A DNA stretch of 64,000 nt from Brevibacillus_H sp041920465 (GCA_041920465.1 JBHGXW010000020.1:1-64000); one strand, 5' to 3'; positions 43,624-53,439 are shown, counted from the first letter of the stretch. Notes: generated by a model not told the origin, from the sequence alone. Made by a program: numbers and translations.

Positions 43624-44583
43624 TTAAGGCCCAGGAAAACCGTACAAATTCGCAAGCTCTTTCACTTGCAGTCTCAATCCTTCTTCCAGCGGAATTTTAG
43701 GTTGATACCCCAGCTCTGTTTCTGCTTTGGTAATGTTGGCGCAGGTGCGTCTGGAATCGCCGGCTTGTTCAGGCAAATAGCTGAATTTAGGAATTTGCCC
43801 CATCAAATGCCCGATCAGCCGGATTACTTCTGATAACGGCGTCTCCCGATTGCCTCCGATGTTGTACGCTTCACCCGGCTGTCCATATGAAGCGGCAAGC
43901 AAATTCGCCTCAACCGCATCGCCGACAAAAGTGAAATCACGCGTCTGCTTACCGTCGCCATATACCGTCAACTCCTGGTTGCGGGCAATTTGCAGAATAA
44001 ACCGATGAAAGGACATATCAGGCCGCTGTCTCGGCCCGTAAACGGTAAAATACCGAAGCAGGACAATCGGCAATTGAAATGCCTGAACATATACCTGGCA
44101 CAGTGATTCCATTGCCTGCTTGGTAACTCCGTAGGGCGAGATAGGACGAAGCGGAGCATGTTCGTCTGTATAACCTTCTTTCATCGTACCGTAAACGGAA
44201 GAAGAGGAAGCGACCACAATCTTGCGGATTGAATCCGATCGACGGCATGCCTCCAACAATTGCTGCGTAACGGTAACATTGTGATCGACATAGGAGGAAA
44301 AAGCTTCACCCCAACTAGATCTCACGCCTGGCAGAGCGGCTTGGTGATAAACTACTTCCACTCCCGATAACCACTTATCCCACAACCCCTCTTGCAAGCA
44401 CGACGAACAGAAAGTGAAGTTGGGGTCGTGAAGGAAGGTAGACAGGTTGCGCTTTTTCACAGCAGTATCGTAGTTATTGATGAACCCGTCTACGCCAATT
44501 ACGACATTGCCTGCTTGAAGCAGCCGTTCCGTCAGATGTGAACCGATAAATCCCGCACATCCCGTAACGAGAACCTTCCCCAT
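43624..44583 (-). CDS. NAD-dependent sugar epimerase/dehydratase
   Basis: The 319-residue extended SDR has the glycine motif VTGCAGFIGSHL, catalytic Ser in ASSSSVYG and YGVTK as YxxxK. It fits the UDP-glucuronate/UDP-glucose 4-epimerase group, consistent with the UDP-glucose dehydrogenase two genes on: the pathway could make UDP-galacturonate. The substrate is not proven. It corresponds in type and position to ytcB of the Bacillus ytcABC spore-coat operon. Confidence 0.9.
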   Translation of the reverse strand: MGKVLVTGCAGFIGSHLTERLLQAGNVVIGVDGFINNYDTAVKKRNLSTFLHDPNFTFCSSCLQEGLWDKWLSGVEVVYHQAALPGVRSSWGEAFSSYVDHNVTVTQQLLEACRRSDSIRKIVVASSSSVYGTMKEGYTDEHAPLRPISPYGVTKQAMESLCQVYVQAFQLPIVLLRYFTVYGPRQRPDMSFHRFILQIARNQELTVYGDGKQTRDFTFVGDAVEANLLAASYGQPGEAYNIGGNRETPLSEVIRLIGHLMGQIPKFSYLPEQAGDSRRTCANITKAETELGYQPKIPLEEGLRLQVKELANLYGFPGP

Positions 44584-44595
44584 TCTTTTCCCCCC

Positions 44596-45396
44596 TTATC
44601 TCTTCTCCCGCTTCTGAAACTTTTTGACATAAATGTATTTATTGCTGCGGTAGCCATATATGGGGATATACTTGTTTCCCCAACGTTTGAGATAATATTC
44701 GATGGTCCGTTTGCGCAATTTGTTTCGTTTTTTTATATGTTCGGGATTGGTTAATTGGTCTTTGTGCTTCGTCCGGTTATACAAGGTTTTGTTTATCCAC
44801 TTGACCTTGTAGCGCTCAATAAGCTTTAGAATGATCCGCCTGTCTTCCATAAATCTCCCGTTATATTGATCCGATGTGTCCCATCCGCCCACATCTTTGA
44901 GTGCTCTGAGCTTATAGCAGCGCGGGGCGACAATATATCCCGTATATTTTAAAAAAGCGTATTTGCTTTTAAATTGCCTGTGTTTAATTATGGACTTATA
45001 TTTGTACTTTCCATTCTCGTAACGATAGACTCTCACATTGCCGTAATAGAGAGCAGATCGCTCCTTATTTTTGCGAATTCCTTCGGCCAGCCTTTCCAAT
45101 GCTTTTTTTGGCAACCAATCGTCTGAATCCAGTTGGACAAGATATGGTGTATCCACAATTTTGATCGCTTCATTCATTACTTTGGAGATTCCGACATTTT
45201 TGAAAAGCCGATGGTATTGAATATTTGGATAAAGTAAATATTTTTGAACCACTTGCTCCGTTTGATCGGTCGAAGAGTCGTCAATGATAAGAATCTTCCA
45301 ATTCTTATAGGTCTGGTTTAACACACTGCGGATTGCCTTCTCGACAAACCTGGCTCGATTATAGGTGGGGATCACTACAGTGAATGTGACACTCAT
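44596..45396 (-). CDS. Glycosyltransferase family 2
   Basis: The 266-residue enzyme has a GT-A fold: TVVIPTYNRARFVEKAIRSV, IIDDSSTD, and the metal-binding DXD as LDSDDW. The last 60 residues are very basic, perhaps membrane-facing. No transmembrane helices. Its start overlaps the end of the upstream nucleotidyltransferase by 4 bp, so the two are translationally coupled. Confidence 0.9.
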   Translation of the reverse strand: MSVTFTVVIPTYNRARFVEKAIRSVLNQTYKNWKILIIDDSSTDQTEQVVQKYLLYPNIQYHRLFKNVGISKVMNEAIKIVDTPYLVQLDSDDWLPKKALERLAEGIRKNKERSALYYGNVRVYRYENGKYKYKSIIKHRQFKSKYAFLKYTGYIVAPRCYKLRALKDVGGWDTSDQYNGRFMEDRRIILKLIERYKVKWINKTLYNRTKHKDQLTNPEHIKKRNKLRKRTIEYYLKRWGNKYIPIYGYRSNKYIYVKKFQKREKR

Positions 45397-46442
45397 GAGG
45401 GTAAATCCCCTTTGCGGATTGGTAACAAGATGTATGATCGGTCACTGACAATAAAAACACCGGAATGCGTGGACGACGTTCCGACTAATTGAGAAGAACG
45501 GCCAAATACACTGTCCCTGATGACCCAATCAATATCGGTGAGCATTGTCTGCTCCAATAAAATGCTGTTGGTGATTTCTGTACAGTTGGTTAATTGGGCG
45601 CCATTTTGAATGGAGACGTGTGGGCCTATTTTGCAATTGGTGAGGGTGCAATGATCCCCAATCAGAACGGGCGGGATGATTTCACAGTCTTGTAGCACCG
45701 TGTTTTCCCCGACGATCACACGATTGCCCGCGATTTGGTCAAGCATCCAGCTGTTAGCAGAAAGCCAGCGATCCATGGTGCCAACATCTGAATAATTTTG
45801 ACGAGTGATCGTAAAGACGATTTCTTCTCCCCGCTCAAAAAAGACGCGAATCGCATCGGTTATCTCGTACTCGCCTCTGGCAGACGGTTTGAGGATCTCA
45901 ATTGATTCGAAAATAGCGGAGGTAAACAAATAGGCCCCGATAACGGCCAGATTGCTTTTTGGTTTCTTTGGTTTTTCTTCAATCGAAATGATACGGCCAT
46001 CTTTCACTTCGGCAATTCCGTAATCTTGCGGCCGGTCAACCTCACGAAGCAACAAGGCACATCCAGCATCAGATTGAAGGAAAGATTGGTGCAAGGAATG
46101 CAGGGAATCCATCAGCAGGTTATCCCCAAGCAGCACGATAAACGGTTCATCCTGAATGAACGATTGCGCCAACTTCACGGCGTGTGCAATACCAAGCGGT
46201 TTCGTCTGCTCGATGAAGGTAATCGAGGCTTGAAACCGATCCCCACCTCCCACATATTCGCGAATCTGTATCTGAGAAGGGTTTATCACAATACCAATGT
46301 CAGTTATGCCAAGGTCGATCAGTTTTTCAATACAATAATGGAGCACTGGTTTGTTAGCGACCGGGAGGAGTGTTTTGGGTTGTGAGTAAGACAAGGGATA
46401 CAGTCTGGTGCCACGACCCGCACATAAAATTAACCCTTTCAT
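45393..46442 (-). CDS. Sugar-1-phosphate nucleotidyltransferase (RmlA-long/StrD-like)
   Basis: The 349-residue enzyme has the signature LCAGRGTRLYPLSYSQPKTLLPVANKP with the catalytic Lys, then LGDN and EKPKKPKS. A left-handed beta-helix of hexapeptide type follows (about 235-330). That architecture fits long glucose-1-phosphate thymidylyl- or uridylyltransferases. It would supply an activated sugar to the cluster. In Bacillus the analogous position is held by ytdA. Confidence 0.9.
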   Translation of the reverse strand: MKGLILCAGRGTRLYPLSYSQPKTLLPVANKPVLHYCIEKLIDLGITDIGIVINPSQIQIREYVGGGDRFQASITFIEQTKPLGIAHAVKLAQSFIQDEPFIVLLGDNLLMDSLHSLHQSFLQSDAGCALLLREVDRPQDYGIAEVKDGRIISIEEKPKKPKSNLAVIGAYLFTSAIFESIEILKPSARGEYEITDAIRVFFERGEEIVFTITRQNYSDVGTMDRWLSANSWMLDQIAGNRVIVGENTVLQDCEIIPPVLIGDHCTLTNCKIGPHVSIQNGAQLTNCTEITNSILLEQTMLTDIDWVIRDSVFGRSSQLVGTSSTHSGVFIVSDRSYILLPIRKGDLPS

Positions 46443-46524
46443 CGCATGTTCACTCCTGCAAGCTCTGACGTATTTACAAGGTATGCGTTGATATATCGAA
46501 AGATTGGGCTACTACCTAGGATTT

Positions 46525-47682
46525 CTAAAGATTTATGGATTTTAGGCCTTGGCAGGATTGAATTATCTGGACATACTCTCTGGCGGTAGCTTGCCAGCTA
46601 AACTGGCCCGCACGAACCAATGCATTCATCCTCATTTCTACCCGTTGATTTTCGCTGTTCCACAAGAGTTTCCACCACTTGGAAAGTTCCTTTTCCCATT
46701 GACTTGGTGGAATCAGCGCGCCTGATTTCGTATGAACGATCACCTCGGAAATGCCTCCTTTTGTGGAAGACAAAACTGGTTTTCCTGAAGCCATCGCCTC
46801 CAGATTGACCCGACAGAACGCTTCATTCCAGACGGATGGAGTCGCGACAATATCCGCTATTTGATAGTAAAGCGGCATTTTGCGGGGGGAAACAAAATCA
46901 ATAAATTTCACCTTCGTTTTCACCGGTTGGGACAGCTTATGCAAATAGCGTACATACTTGCTATTCCGGTTGCTGCCATACCCGGTTCCACCGACAATGA
47001 CCAATCGGGCTTGCGGGTCTTCCCTGGCAACCTTGCGAAATGCCTTTATCAAAAGGTGAACTCCTTTTTCCCGTATGATTCTGCCAGCAAATAAAAGCAC
47101 CCGATGGGACTCCTTCAAGCCATGTTTCTTCCGCAGTTTTGGAATCTCTGGAGAAAAGGCAGCCCGTACATAAGGTTCGAGGTGAACACCTAAATGAACG
47201 GCATGCACTTTTGCACCGTCAATCTGATGTCGGTTGATGAAATACTGTCGTAAAAAATGGCTGTTGGTAATCATTGCATCCATTTGCTGCACGACACGTT
47301 GCATGTTTTCACGAGAAATATTGGCAGGGGATGCATATACATGAGAGTGCATATTGAGCACAATCGTTGTATCAGGCAGATGTTTTCTTACGATTGGCAC
47401 ATAGGCGGGACGGTTCTCAATCAGAACAGCGTCAACTTGCCGATTCTTCAAATCATGAACAATCCGGCGAATATACTCTTTGGGGCTCCGATAGGCAAAG
47501 CGGATATAGTGAATGTTTCCTTTCTGCTGCGATTCGGAATATTCTCGACTTTTTCTGGAATAAATCAATACAGAATGCTCAAGGGCCAGTTCTTTGCTTA
47601 CCTCGTCAATATCATGTTCCACTGAACTTCCTCTCACAGGAGGCACCGTGAAAGGGCCTGGACTAACGATAGCAATTCTCAT
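46525..47682 (-). CDS. Glycosyltransferase family 4, CotSA-like
   Basis: From ATG 47682 (GAGGAGGG 5 nt upstream) the 385-residue enzyme is GT4: MRIAIVSPGPFTVPPVRGSS at the N-terminus, LIENRPAYVPIV, VLLFAGRIIREKGVHLLIKAF and the C-terminal NEAFCRVNLEAMASGKPVLSS. The PPVRGS start and the NRP..VP phrase are the pattern of CotSA, a spore-coat transferase of Bacillus subtilis. This supports spore-surface polysaccharide as the operon product; inference. Confidence 0.88.
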   Translation of the reverse strand: MRIAIVSPGPFTVPPVRGSSVEHDIDEVSKELALEHSVLIYSRKSREYSESQQKGNIHYIRFAYRSPKEYIRRIVHDLKNRQVDAVLIENRPAYVPIVRKHLPDTTIVLNMHSHVYASPANISRENMQRVVQQMDAMITNSHFLRQYFINRHQIDGAKVHAVHLGVHLEPYVRAAFSPEIPKLRKKHGLKESHRVLLFAGRIIREKGVHLLIKAFRKVAREDPQARLVIVGGTGYGSNRNSKYVRYLHKLSQPVKTKVKFIDFVSPRKMPLYYQIADIVATPSVWNEAFCRVNLEAMASGKPVLSSTKGGISEVIVHTKSGALIPPSQWEKELSKWWKLLWNSENQRVEMRMNALVRAGQFSWQATAREYVQIIQSCQGLKSINL

Positions 47683-47733
47683 ATTTACCCTCCTCGTCTT
47701 TCCTTTCCATGGTGCCAATTAAAAGGGAGGAAC

Positions 47734-49011
47734 TTATAATTTTTCAACGTGCGGGAATGCCGGAAGAGAATTGCGCGTATCAAAAATGCGGGCGGAATGC
47801 GACAAAATCAAATCATTCGGCAATACGGAATGATCAGCCAATATCACGACACAATCTTGCTCTGATAAACACTGCGGAGTAAGTTCAACGCTATAATGTG
47901 TCATTGTCCCTACACTCATCGTCGGGATATATGGGTCGTGATACTTCACCATTGCCCCTATCTCATGCAGCAGTTCAAAAATTTGCACCGCGGTTGATTC
48001 CCGCATATCATTGACATCCTTTTTGTAGGCGACCCCAACCAGCAAGATACGGCTTTCTGCCAACGGCTTATCCTCCGGCAAAAGTTTGGAGATGCGCTTG
48101 ATGATGTATTGAGGCATTTTATCATTCACGTTTTTGGCTAGCAGGATAAACCTGCTGTCAATTTGGTACTGTTTCGCCTTCCATTGCAAATAGAGGGGGT
48201 CTACCGGAATACAGTGCCCGCCCACTCCCGGTCCCGGATAATACGGCGTAAACCCGTACGGTTTGGTCGTTGCCGCATCAATTACTTCCCAAACGTTAAT
48301 TCCCATTTGATTGCATATCTCACAGATTTCATTCATGAACGAAATATTGATAAACCGTTGCGAGTTTTCCAAAAGCTTGGTCATCTCTGCTGTTCTTGGG
48401 CTGGAGACGGGAACCAGCTTCACAAACACTTTGCCGTACACTTCCTGAATCTTGTTCAGACATGCAGGGGTAACTCCGCTTACCACTTTCGGGATCTGAT
48501 CGAGCGTATAATATTTGTTGCCCGGATCAATCCGCTCAGGAGAATAGCCGAGATAGAAATCCTGACCTACTTGTTTTCCGTTACGCTCCAAAATTGGCAA
48601 AAGCACTTCTTCCGTCGTCCCCGGAAATGTGGAGCTCTCCAGTACGATCAATTGATTGTGCAAAATGTGCGGTGCGATCGCATGTGTAACTGCCTGAACA
48701 TAGCTTAAATCAGGATAGGCATGGTCGCGCAGCGGAGTTGGTACGCACAAGATGACGGTAGACACATCCTTCACTCTCTCAAATTGATCAGTAGGTTCAA
48801 ATCCGCCCGACTTCATAAGTTCACCGACATCATCATCGGTCAAGTCTGTCAGATAAGACTTACCCTGTTTCAGGTTTTGAATTTTGCTAGCATCTATATC
48901 GATTCCGATTACCTGTAAGCCCTTAGAAACGAACAAAAGCGCCAGTGGTAATCCTACGTATCCGAGCCCGATAATGCCAACCTTCTCAACCGGTTTCGCA
49001 TTCTCTTCCAT
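47734..49011 (-). CDS. UDP-N-acetyl-hexosamine dehydrogenase family (WbpA/WecC/VipA type)
   Basis: The 425-residue enzyme has GIIGLGYVGLPLALLF at the N-terminus, the catalytic cysteine in GVGGHCIPVDPLYL near residue 264 and VNDMRESTA in the C-terminal domain. The GHCIPVDP form is typical of dehydrogenases acting on UDP-N-acetylhexosamines rather than on UDP-glucose. So the operon has two different nucleotide sugar dehydrogenases. It is the first gene of the operon. GAGGAGGG precedes the ATG. Confidence 0.9.
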   Translation of the reverse strand: MEENAKPVEKVGIIGLGYVGLPLALLFVSKGLQVIGIDIDASKIQNLKQGKSYLTDLTDDDVGELMKSGGFEPTDQFERVKDVSTVILCVPTPLRDHAYPDLSYVQAVTHAIAPHILHNQLIVLESSTFPGTTEEVLLPILERNGKQVGQDFYLGYSPERIDPGNKYYTLDQIPKVVSGVTPACLNKIQEVYGKVFVKLVPVSSPRTAEMTKLLENSQRFINISFMNEICEICNQMGINVWEVIDAATTKPYGFTPYYPGPGVGGHCIPVDPLYLQWKAKQYQIDSRFILLAKNVNDKMPQYIIKRISKLLPEDKPLAESRILLVGVAYKKDVNDMRESTAVQIFELLHEIGAMVKYHDPYIPTMSVGTMTHYSVELTPQCLSEQDCVVILADHSVLPNDLILSHSARIFDTRNSLPAFPHVEKL

Positions 49012-49190
49012 TCTGGTTATCCCTCCTCAGGCTTTCGATGTGCTATTCATATGTCGTATACCCTATGGAGGATATGGTTATTTATACGGATTTTATAAAA
49101 TAGATAGTTGTTGATAGATACCAACCTATAGAAACGCGCCCGGCATTTATCTTGCGCTGCGTCGGGCAGTGCAAAAAACTCTTAATAGAA

Positions 49191-49223
49191 AACCCCGCAA
49201 TAAGATTTTCCATCCATGCGGGG
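49191..49223 (-). terminator. Terminator of the coiled-coil gene
   Basis: CCCCGCA / TGCGGGG with an intervening AT-rich loop, followed on the minus strand by GTTTTC. Confidence 0.65.
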
Positions 49224-49232
49224 CTGACTGGA

Positions 49233-49655
49233 CTATTTCTGGGATTCCCATTCCTGTTTTAGAGAGAGGACCATTTGATGTAGATGGGATCTTTCTTTCG
49301 CATGACTGGCTTCCAATTCGCGGAGCCTAGTCTGAAAGTAAGTAAGCTGTTCGAAAACATGCCTGACTTGCTCGTTCATGCTGTTAACCAGTTCGTGTAA
49401 GCTGCTGACTTGCTCTTGTATGTGACGAATTTGCTCTTGCGTCTTGTTGTTCTCGTTTTGAACGTGACTGATCCTCTCTTCTAACAAGGTAACATCGGCT
49501 TCCAATTCCTGAAGTTTTGGCTCCGATTGATCATACTCAAAGAGTCGCTTGACGTAGTTGTTCTGTCCAACCGCATCTTGAATTTCTTCCATCTGGCCAC
49601 AAAACACATCCGGCGTTATCCAATGAGTTACACTCGTCCTTTTGCGTTCTTCCAT
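49233..49655 (-). CDS. Coiled-coil protein of unknown function, 140 aa
   Basis: A soluble protein whose residues 45-135 form a long heptad-repeat coiled coil rich in Glu and Gln (LEERISHVQNENNKTQEQIR). The N-terminal 40 residues contain a single Cys and no known motif. GAAGGAGG precedes ATG 49655 by about 8 nt. It is flanked by its own terminator. Not recognised as a named family. Confidence 0.65.
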   Translation of the reverse strand: MEERKRTSVTHWITPDVFCGQMEEIQDAVGQNNYVKRLFEYDQSEPKLQELEADVTLLEERISHVQNENNKTQEQIRHIQEQVSSLHELVNSMNEQVRHVFEQLTYFQTRLRELEASHAKERSHLHQMVLSLKQEWESQK

Positions 49656-49741
49656 GTACCTTTTCCTCCTTCACCATATCATATGTAGGCGGATGACGAT
49701 GGGTTAACCTATCCTGAATCGGCTGTGTCGGGCAGGGCTGC

Positions 49742-49783
49742 AAAAAGAAAAGCCGCTGCAGACCAGGGAAGTCTACAACGGCT
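49742..49783 (-). terminator. Terminator of dnaD
   Basis: AGCCGTTGTAGAC / GTCTGCAGCGGCT on the minus strand (13 pairs including G-U), 7-nt loop, then TTTTCTTTTT. It overlaps the last codons of dnaD. Confidence 0.8.
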
Positions 49784-50459
49784 GGCGTTGAGCATTCATC
49801 GAGAATTGACGGCGAAAGCGCAAGCTGTAATTGCGTGCCTCTTCCACACTTTTGATTTGCTGTCTTTGCCACTCTAACAAAATACGATCGATATAACGAA
49901 TATATAATTTCCCTACAGAAGCTGCTTCTCGAAGTGCGGTCAGTATCAAATCGGCCGAATAACGATCCTGTTCCAGCCAGATTTGCAGCGTCTCGATCTC
50001 AAACGGAGACAATGGCCGTCCGAATGTTTGTTCAAACTGCTGGTACAGATTGCTGCCCGAGAACGATCCGGCTGCTGTTTCCGCCATCATGTCCGAAAAT
50101 GATTCAACCGCTGCCCGCTGTTCATCTTTTATGCACTGGTACAACCGCCGATACAGCGGTTCAAGATTATACCGCTCCGAGCGAACGCCGGTCTGCTCGT
50201 CAATCACTTCATCGATGGCCAAATACTCTTCTTTCAAGAGCTTTTGCAGTAATTGAATAAGCCGAAGATTCGGCATGGAGAGCCTCTCTTCCAACTGCAG
50301 CAGCGTCGGAAACAGATTGCCCTCTTGTTGAAACGACAAGAGGTGGATAATCAGCATCATTTCATCATCTGAAAGGGCCATCCGCTTATATTTCTTTAAC
50401 AGCAAATTGGATACGGACGTCGCACCCTCTTGCAGAATCTGAAGAATATGTTGATCCAT
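49773..50459 (-). CDS. dnaD: DnaD-type primosome protein
   Basis: The 228-residue protein has the N-terminal winged-helix-like DnaD domain (LSDDEMMLIIHLLSFQQEGN) and the C-terminal DnaB_2/DDBH2 domain (YQQFEQTFGRPLSPFEIETLQIWLEQD, with the family's YxxxIxxxWxxxxI-like end). In Bacillus DnaD helps load the replicative helicase at oriC and restart sites. Gene order aspB-asnS-dnaD matches Bacillus subtilis, which supports the assignment. Confidence 0.92.
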   Translation of the reverse strand: MDQHILQILQEGATSVSNLLLKKYKRMALSDDEMMLIIHLLSFQQEGNLFPTLLQLEERLSMPNLRLIQLLQKLLKEEYLAIDEVIDEQTGVRSERYNLEPLYRRLYQCIKDEQRAAVESFSDMMAETAAGSFSGSNLYQQFEQTFGRPLSPFEIETLQIWLEQDRYSADLILTALREAASVGKLYIRYIDRILLEWQRQQIKSVEEARNYSLRFRRQFSMNAQRQPL

Positions 50460-50524
50460 GTTGTTTATTCACCCCGTAATTATTATAGCAAGAGAGACCG
50501 ACAAAAACTAAGAATAAAAATTGA

Positions 50525-50550
50525 CACTCCGCTACTCGGGTAACGGAGTG
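50525..50550 (-). terminator. Terminator of asnS
   Basis: CACTCCGTTAC / GTAGCGGAGTG on the minus strand, an 11-bp stem with a G-U pair, 4-nt loop, then TCAATTTTT. Confidence 0.8.
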
Positions 50551-50580
50551 CTGCATTTGAATCTGCGCAATGTTTACCGT

Positions 50581-51870
50581 TTATGGATAGAGTCTGTACA
50601 GCAAACGTGGGAACGGAATGGTTTCACGCACATGATCAAGCCCGCAGATCCACGCGACTGTCCGCTCAAGGCCAAGGCCGAAGCCGGAATGCGGAACGGT
50701 ACCGTATTTGCGAAGGTCAAGATACCACTTATACGCCTCTTCAGAGAGGTGGTGTTCTTTGAAGCGCTCTTCCAAAAGGGCCGGATCGTCAATTCGCTGG
50801 CTTCCGCCGATGATCTCGCCATATCCTTCCGGCGCGATCAAATCAGCGCAGAGCACAACTTCTGGACGCTCAGGATCTGGTTTCATATAGAACGCCTTGA
50901 TTTCGGTCGGATAATGCGTGATAAATACCGGCTTGTCGAAATGCTCGGCAATCATCGTTTCATCCGGAGCCCCGAAGTCATCTCCCCACTTGATTTCACT
51001 GCCTTTTTCCTGCAGCAATTTGATCGCGTCATCATAAGTGATGCGAGGGAACGGAGCCAACACATTTTGCAGCTTGGACGTATCGCGCTCAAGCGTTTTT
51101 AATTCTTTTTGGCAGTTTTTCAGTACCGATTGCACGATATGGGAGACGAAGTTCTCCTGAATGCGGAGATTTTCTTCATGATCGACAAACGCCATCTCCG
51201 GTTCAATCATCCAGAACTCGATCAGGTGTCGGCGGGTCTTGGATTTCTCGGCACGGAATGTAGGGCCAAAAGAATATACGCGGCCTAACGCCATCGCAGC
51301 CGCTTCCATGTAAAGCTGACCGCTTTGGGACAGATAAGCGTCTTCATCAAAGTATTTCGTATGGAACAGGTTGGTTGTTCCTTCCGCAGAGGTTGGAGTC
51401 AAAATCGGCGGATCCACCTTGTAGAAACCGTTTTGTTGGAAGAACTCGTAAACGGCCCGAATAATTTCGGAACGAATCGCCATTACAGCGCGTTGGCGAG
51501 GCGTGCGCAGCCAGAGATGGCGATGATCCATCAAAAAGTCTACACCGTGCTCTTTGAGGGAAATTGGATAATCTTCCGTAATTTGAATAATCTCCACTCC
51601 GGTTACAGTCAGTTCATATCCGCTTGGAGCGCGCTCATCGGCACGGACAATTCCGGTTATGTACATAGAGCTTTCTTGGGTCAGCTTGGTCGCTTTTTCC
51701 CAAGTCTCCTCATCCACTTCCGCTTTTACTACGACTCCTTGAACAAATCCGGAACCGTCACGAAGTTGGAGGAATTGAATTTTACCGCTGCTGCGTTTGT
51801 TATAAAGCCAGCAGCCCAATTTTACTTTTTCTCCCACATGCTGCCCCAGTTGGGCAATGGTTGTTAGCAT
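50581..51870 (-). CDS. asnS: Asparaginyl-tRNA synthetase
   Basis: From ATG 51870 the 429-residue class IIb synthetase has an OB-fold anticodon domain (1-100; VGCWLYNKRSSGKIQFLQLRDG variant) and class II motifs: motif 2 TFRAEKSKTRRHLIEFWMIEPE and motif 3 GFGLGLERTVAWICG. The chain fits AsnRS rather than AspRS by length, with no GAD insertion. GGAGGGAA is about 11 nt upstream. Confidence 0.95.
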   Translation of the reverse strand: MLTTIAQLGQHVGEKVKLGCWLYNKRSSGKIQFLQLRDGSGFVQGVVVKAEVDEETWEKATKLTQESSMYITGIVRADERAPSGYELTVTGVEIIQITEDYPISLKEHGVDFLMDHRHLWLRTPRQRAVMAIRSEIIRAVYEFFQQNGFYKVDPPILTPTSAEGTTNLFHTKYFDEDAYLSQSGQLYMEAAAMALGRVYSFGPTFRAEKSKTRRHLIEFWMIEPEMAFVDHEENLRIQENFVSHIVQSVLKNCQKELKTLERDTSKLQNVLAPFPRITYDDAIKLLQEKGSEIKWGDDFGAPDETMIAEHFDKPVFITHYPTEIKAFYMKPDPERPEVVLCADLIAPEGYGEIIGGSQRIDDPALLEERFKEHHLSEEAYKWYLDLRKYGTVPHSGFGLGLERTVAWICGLDHVRETIPFPRLLYRLYP

Positions 51871-51986
51871 CAAAGATATTCCCTCCATTACCAATACAAA
51901 TAGCCTATACAATTATACTATTGTGATTTGCCTAATTCAACAAATCCCATCCGGCTGAAAGTCAGGTATAGGCGACACAATGAAAA

Positions 51987-52016
51987 GACCTGCCGTTTTA
52001 AGCCAAACGGCAGGTC
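51987..52016 (-). terminator. Terminator of aspB
   Basis: GACCTGCCGTTT / AAACGGCAGGTC, a perfect 12-bp stem with a 6-nt loop, then TTTTC on the minus strand. Confidence 0.85.
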
Positions 52017-52026
52017 CGGTATTTCT

Positions 52027-53205
52027 TTATTTACCTTCAACAAAACGCTTGATGCGTTCGATTCCTTTTTCCAATTGTTCCATGGACGCTGCATAGGAGA
52101 TACGGACGTTGTTCGGCGCGCCAAAACCGCTGCCCGGAATAAGCGCAACTTTTTCTTGTTCCAAGAGCGCTTCGCTCCATTGGTCAACATCGGTATAGCC
52201 CATTTTCTTCATCGCTTCCGTCACATTTGGGAAGACGTAGAAAGCACCCTGCGGTTTCAAGCAAGAAATACCTTCAATCTGATTTAATAGCTCGACTACA
52301 CGGTCACGGCGCTTCACGAATTCTTTTTTCATCATTTCAAGCGGTTCTTGGGTTCCGGTCAGGGCGGCAACAGCACCATACTGGGCAAACGAAGTTGGAT
52401 TGGAAGTAGAATGGCTGGACAAGTCAACCATTGCTTGAATCAATTCCTGGTTACCTGCGGCATAACCCATCCGCCAGCCCGTCATGGAATACGGTTTGGA
52501 CATCCCGTTGATGATAATTGTGTTTTCGTATGTTTCTTTGCTCAGGTTCGCCACACTGATATGCTCCTGGCCGTCGTAAATCAGCTTTTCGTAGATTTCG
52601 TCGGAGACCATCAACACATTATGCGTCAAGCAAACATCAGCGATCTCTTCCAGTTCTTTGCGGGTGTAAAGGCTGCCGGTCGGGTTGCTTGGCGAGTTGA
52701 TAATCAGAGCGCGCGTACGTGGTGTAATCGCCGCTTTGACCTGATCTGCAGTGATTTTAAACTCGTTGGATTCCGGTCCTTCAATATAGACGGGAACACC
52801 GTCAGCCACTTTCACCATTTCCGGATAACTTACCCAGTATGGAATCGGGATAATAACCTCATCACCCGGATCTAACAGTGCCATAAACAAGTTAAATAAC
52901 GCATGCTTGCCGCCATTGGTCACGAGAATTTGTTTCGGGCCGTAGGAAAGGTTGTTGTCTCGTTCAAATTTTTCACGGATCGCCTGGATTAATTCCGGGA
53001 TACCGGCTGTTGCGGTGTACTTGGTTCTTCCTTCCCGCATCGCTTTTTCGGCTGCTTCAATAATATGAAGCGGTGTGTTAAAATCCGGCTCACCGGCACC
53101 CAGCCCAACGACATCTACTCCTTGTCTCTTCAGCTCGTTCGCTTTCGCAGTGATGGCAAGTGTTGGAGATGGTGAGAGAACTGAGACTCGTTTTGCAAGT
53201 TTCAT
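52027..53205 (-). CDS. aspB: Pyridoxal phosphate-dependent aspartate aminotransferase (class Ib)
   Basis: From ATG 53205 the 392-residue enzyme has VVGLGAGEPDFNTP, NSPSNPTG, and the PLP-binding lysine in NGMSKPYSMTGWRMGY near residue 235. This is the AspB pattern: transamination between aspartate and 2-oxoglutarate. The upstream partner ypmB of Bacillus is absent here. GGGGG lies about 13 nt before the start. The longer upstream frame has no ribosome site. Confidence 0.94.
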   Translation of the reverse strand: MKLAKRVSVLSPSPTLAITAKANELKRQGVDVVGLGAGEPDFNTPLHIIEAAEKAMREGRTKYTATAGIPELIQAIREKFERDNNLSYGPKQILVTNGGKHALFNLFMALLDPGDEVIIPIPYWVSYPEMVKVADGVPVYIEGPESNEFKITADQVKAAITPRTRALIINSPSNPTGSLYTRKELEEIADVCLTHNVLMVSDEIYEKLIYDGQEHISVANLSKETYENTIIINGMSKPYSMTGWRMGYAAGNQELIQAMVDLSSHSTSNPTSFAQYGAVAALTGTQEPLEMMKKEFVKRRDRVVELLNQIEGISCLKPQGAFYVFPNVTEAMKKMGYTDVDQWSEALLEQEKVALIPGSGFGAPNNVRISYAASMEQLEKGIERIKRFVEGK

Positions 53206-53334
53206 GGTAACAAAGAACCCCCTTTGATTGTTAACATAATTAATGTTATGTATCCTTTTGATGCCAATGTGAACCATGACACATTTAGCCTATCATACCT
53301 TGCTTTTGTTTGTATAGGCATACACAAAAAAGAA

Positions 53335-53380
53335 TACCGCTATTCCAATTGTGCTATATCTGCCTTAGGGAATAGCGGTA
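53335..53380 (-). terminator. Terminator of the giant repeat gene
   Basis: TACCGCTATTCC / GGAATAGCGGTA, a 12-bp perfect stem with a 22-nt loop, then TTCTTTTTT on the minus strand. Confidence 0.8.
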
Positions 53381-53439
53381 CTCATCCATAATAGTATATG
53401 ATCCTTGCTCACTTCCAACAATCCAGTTGATTTTTCCAG

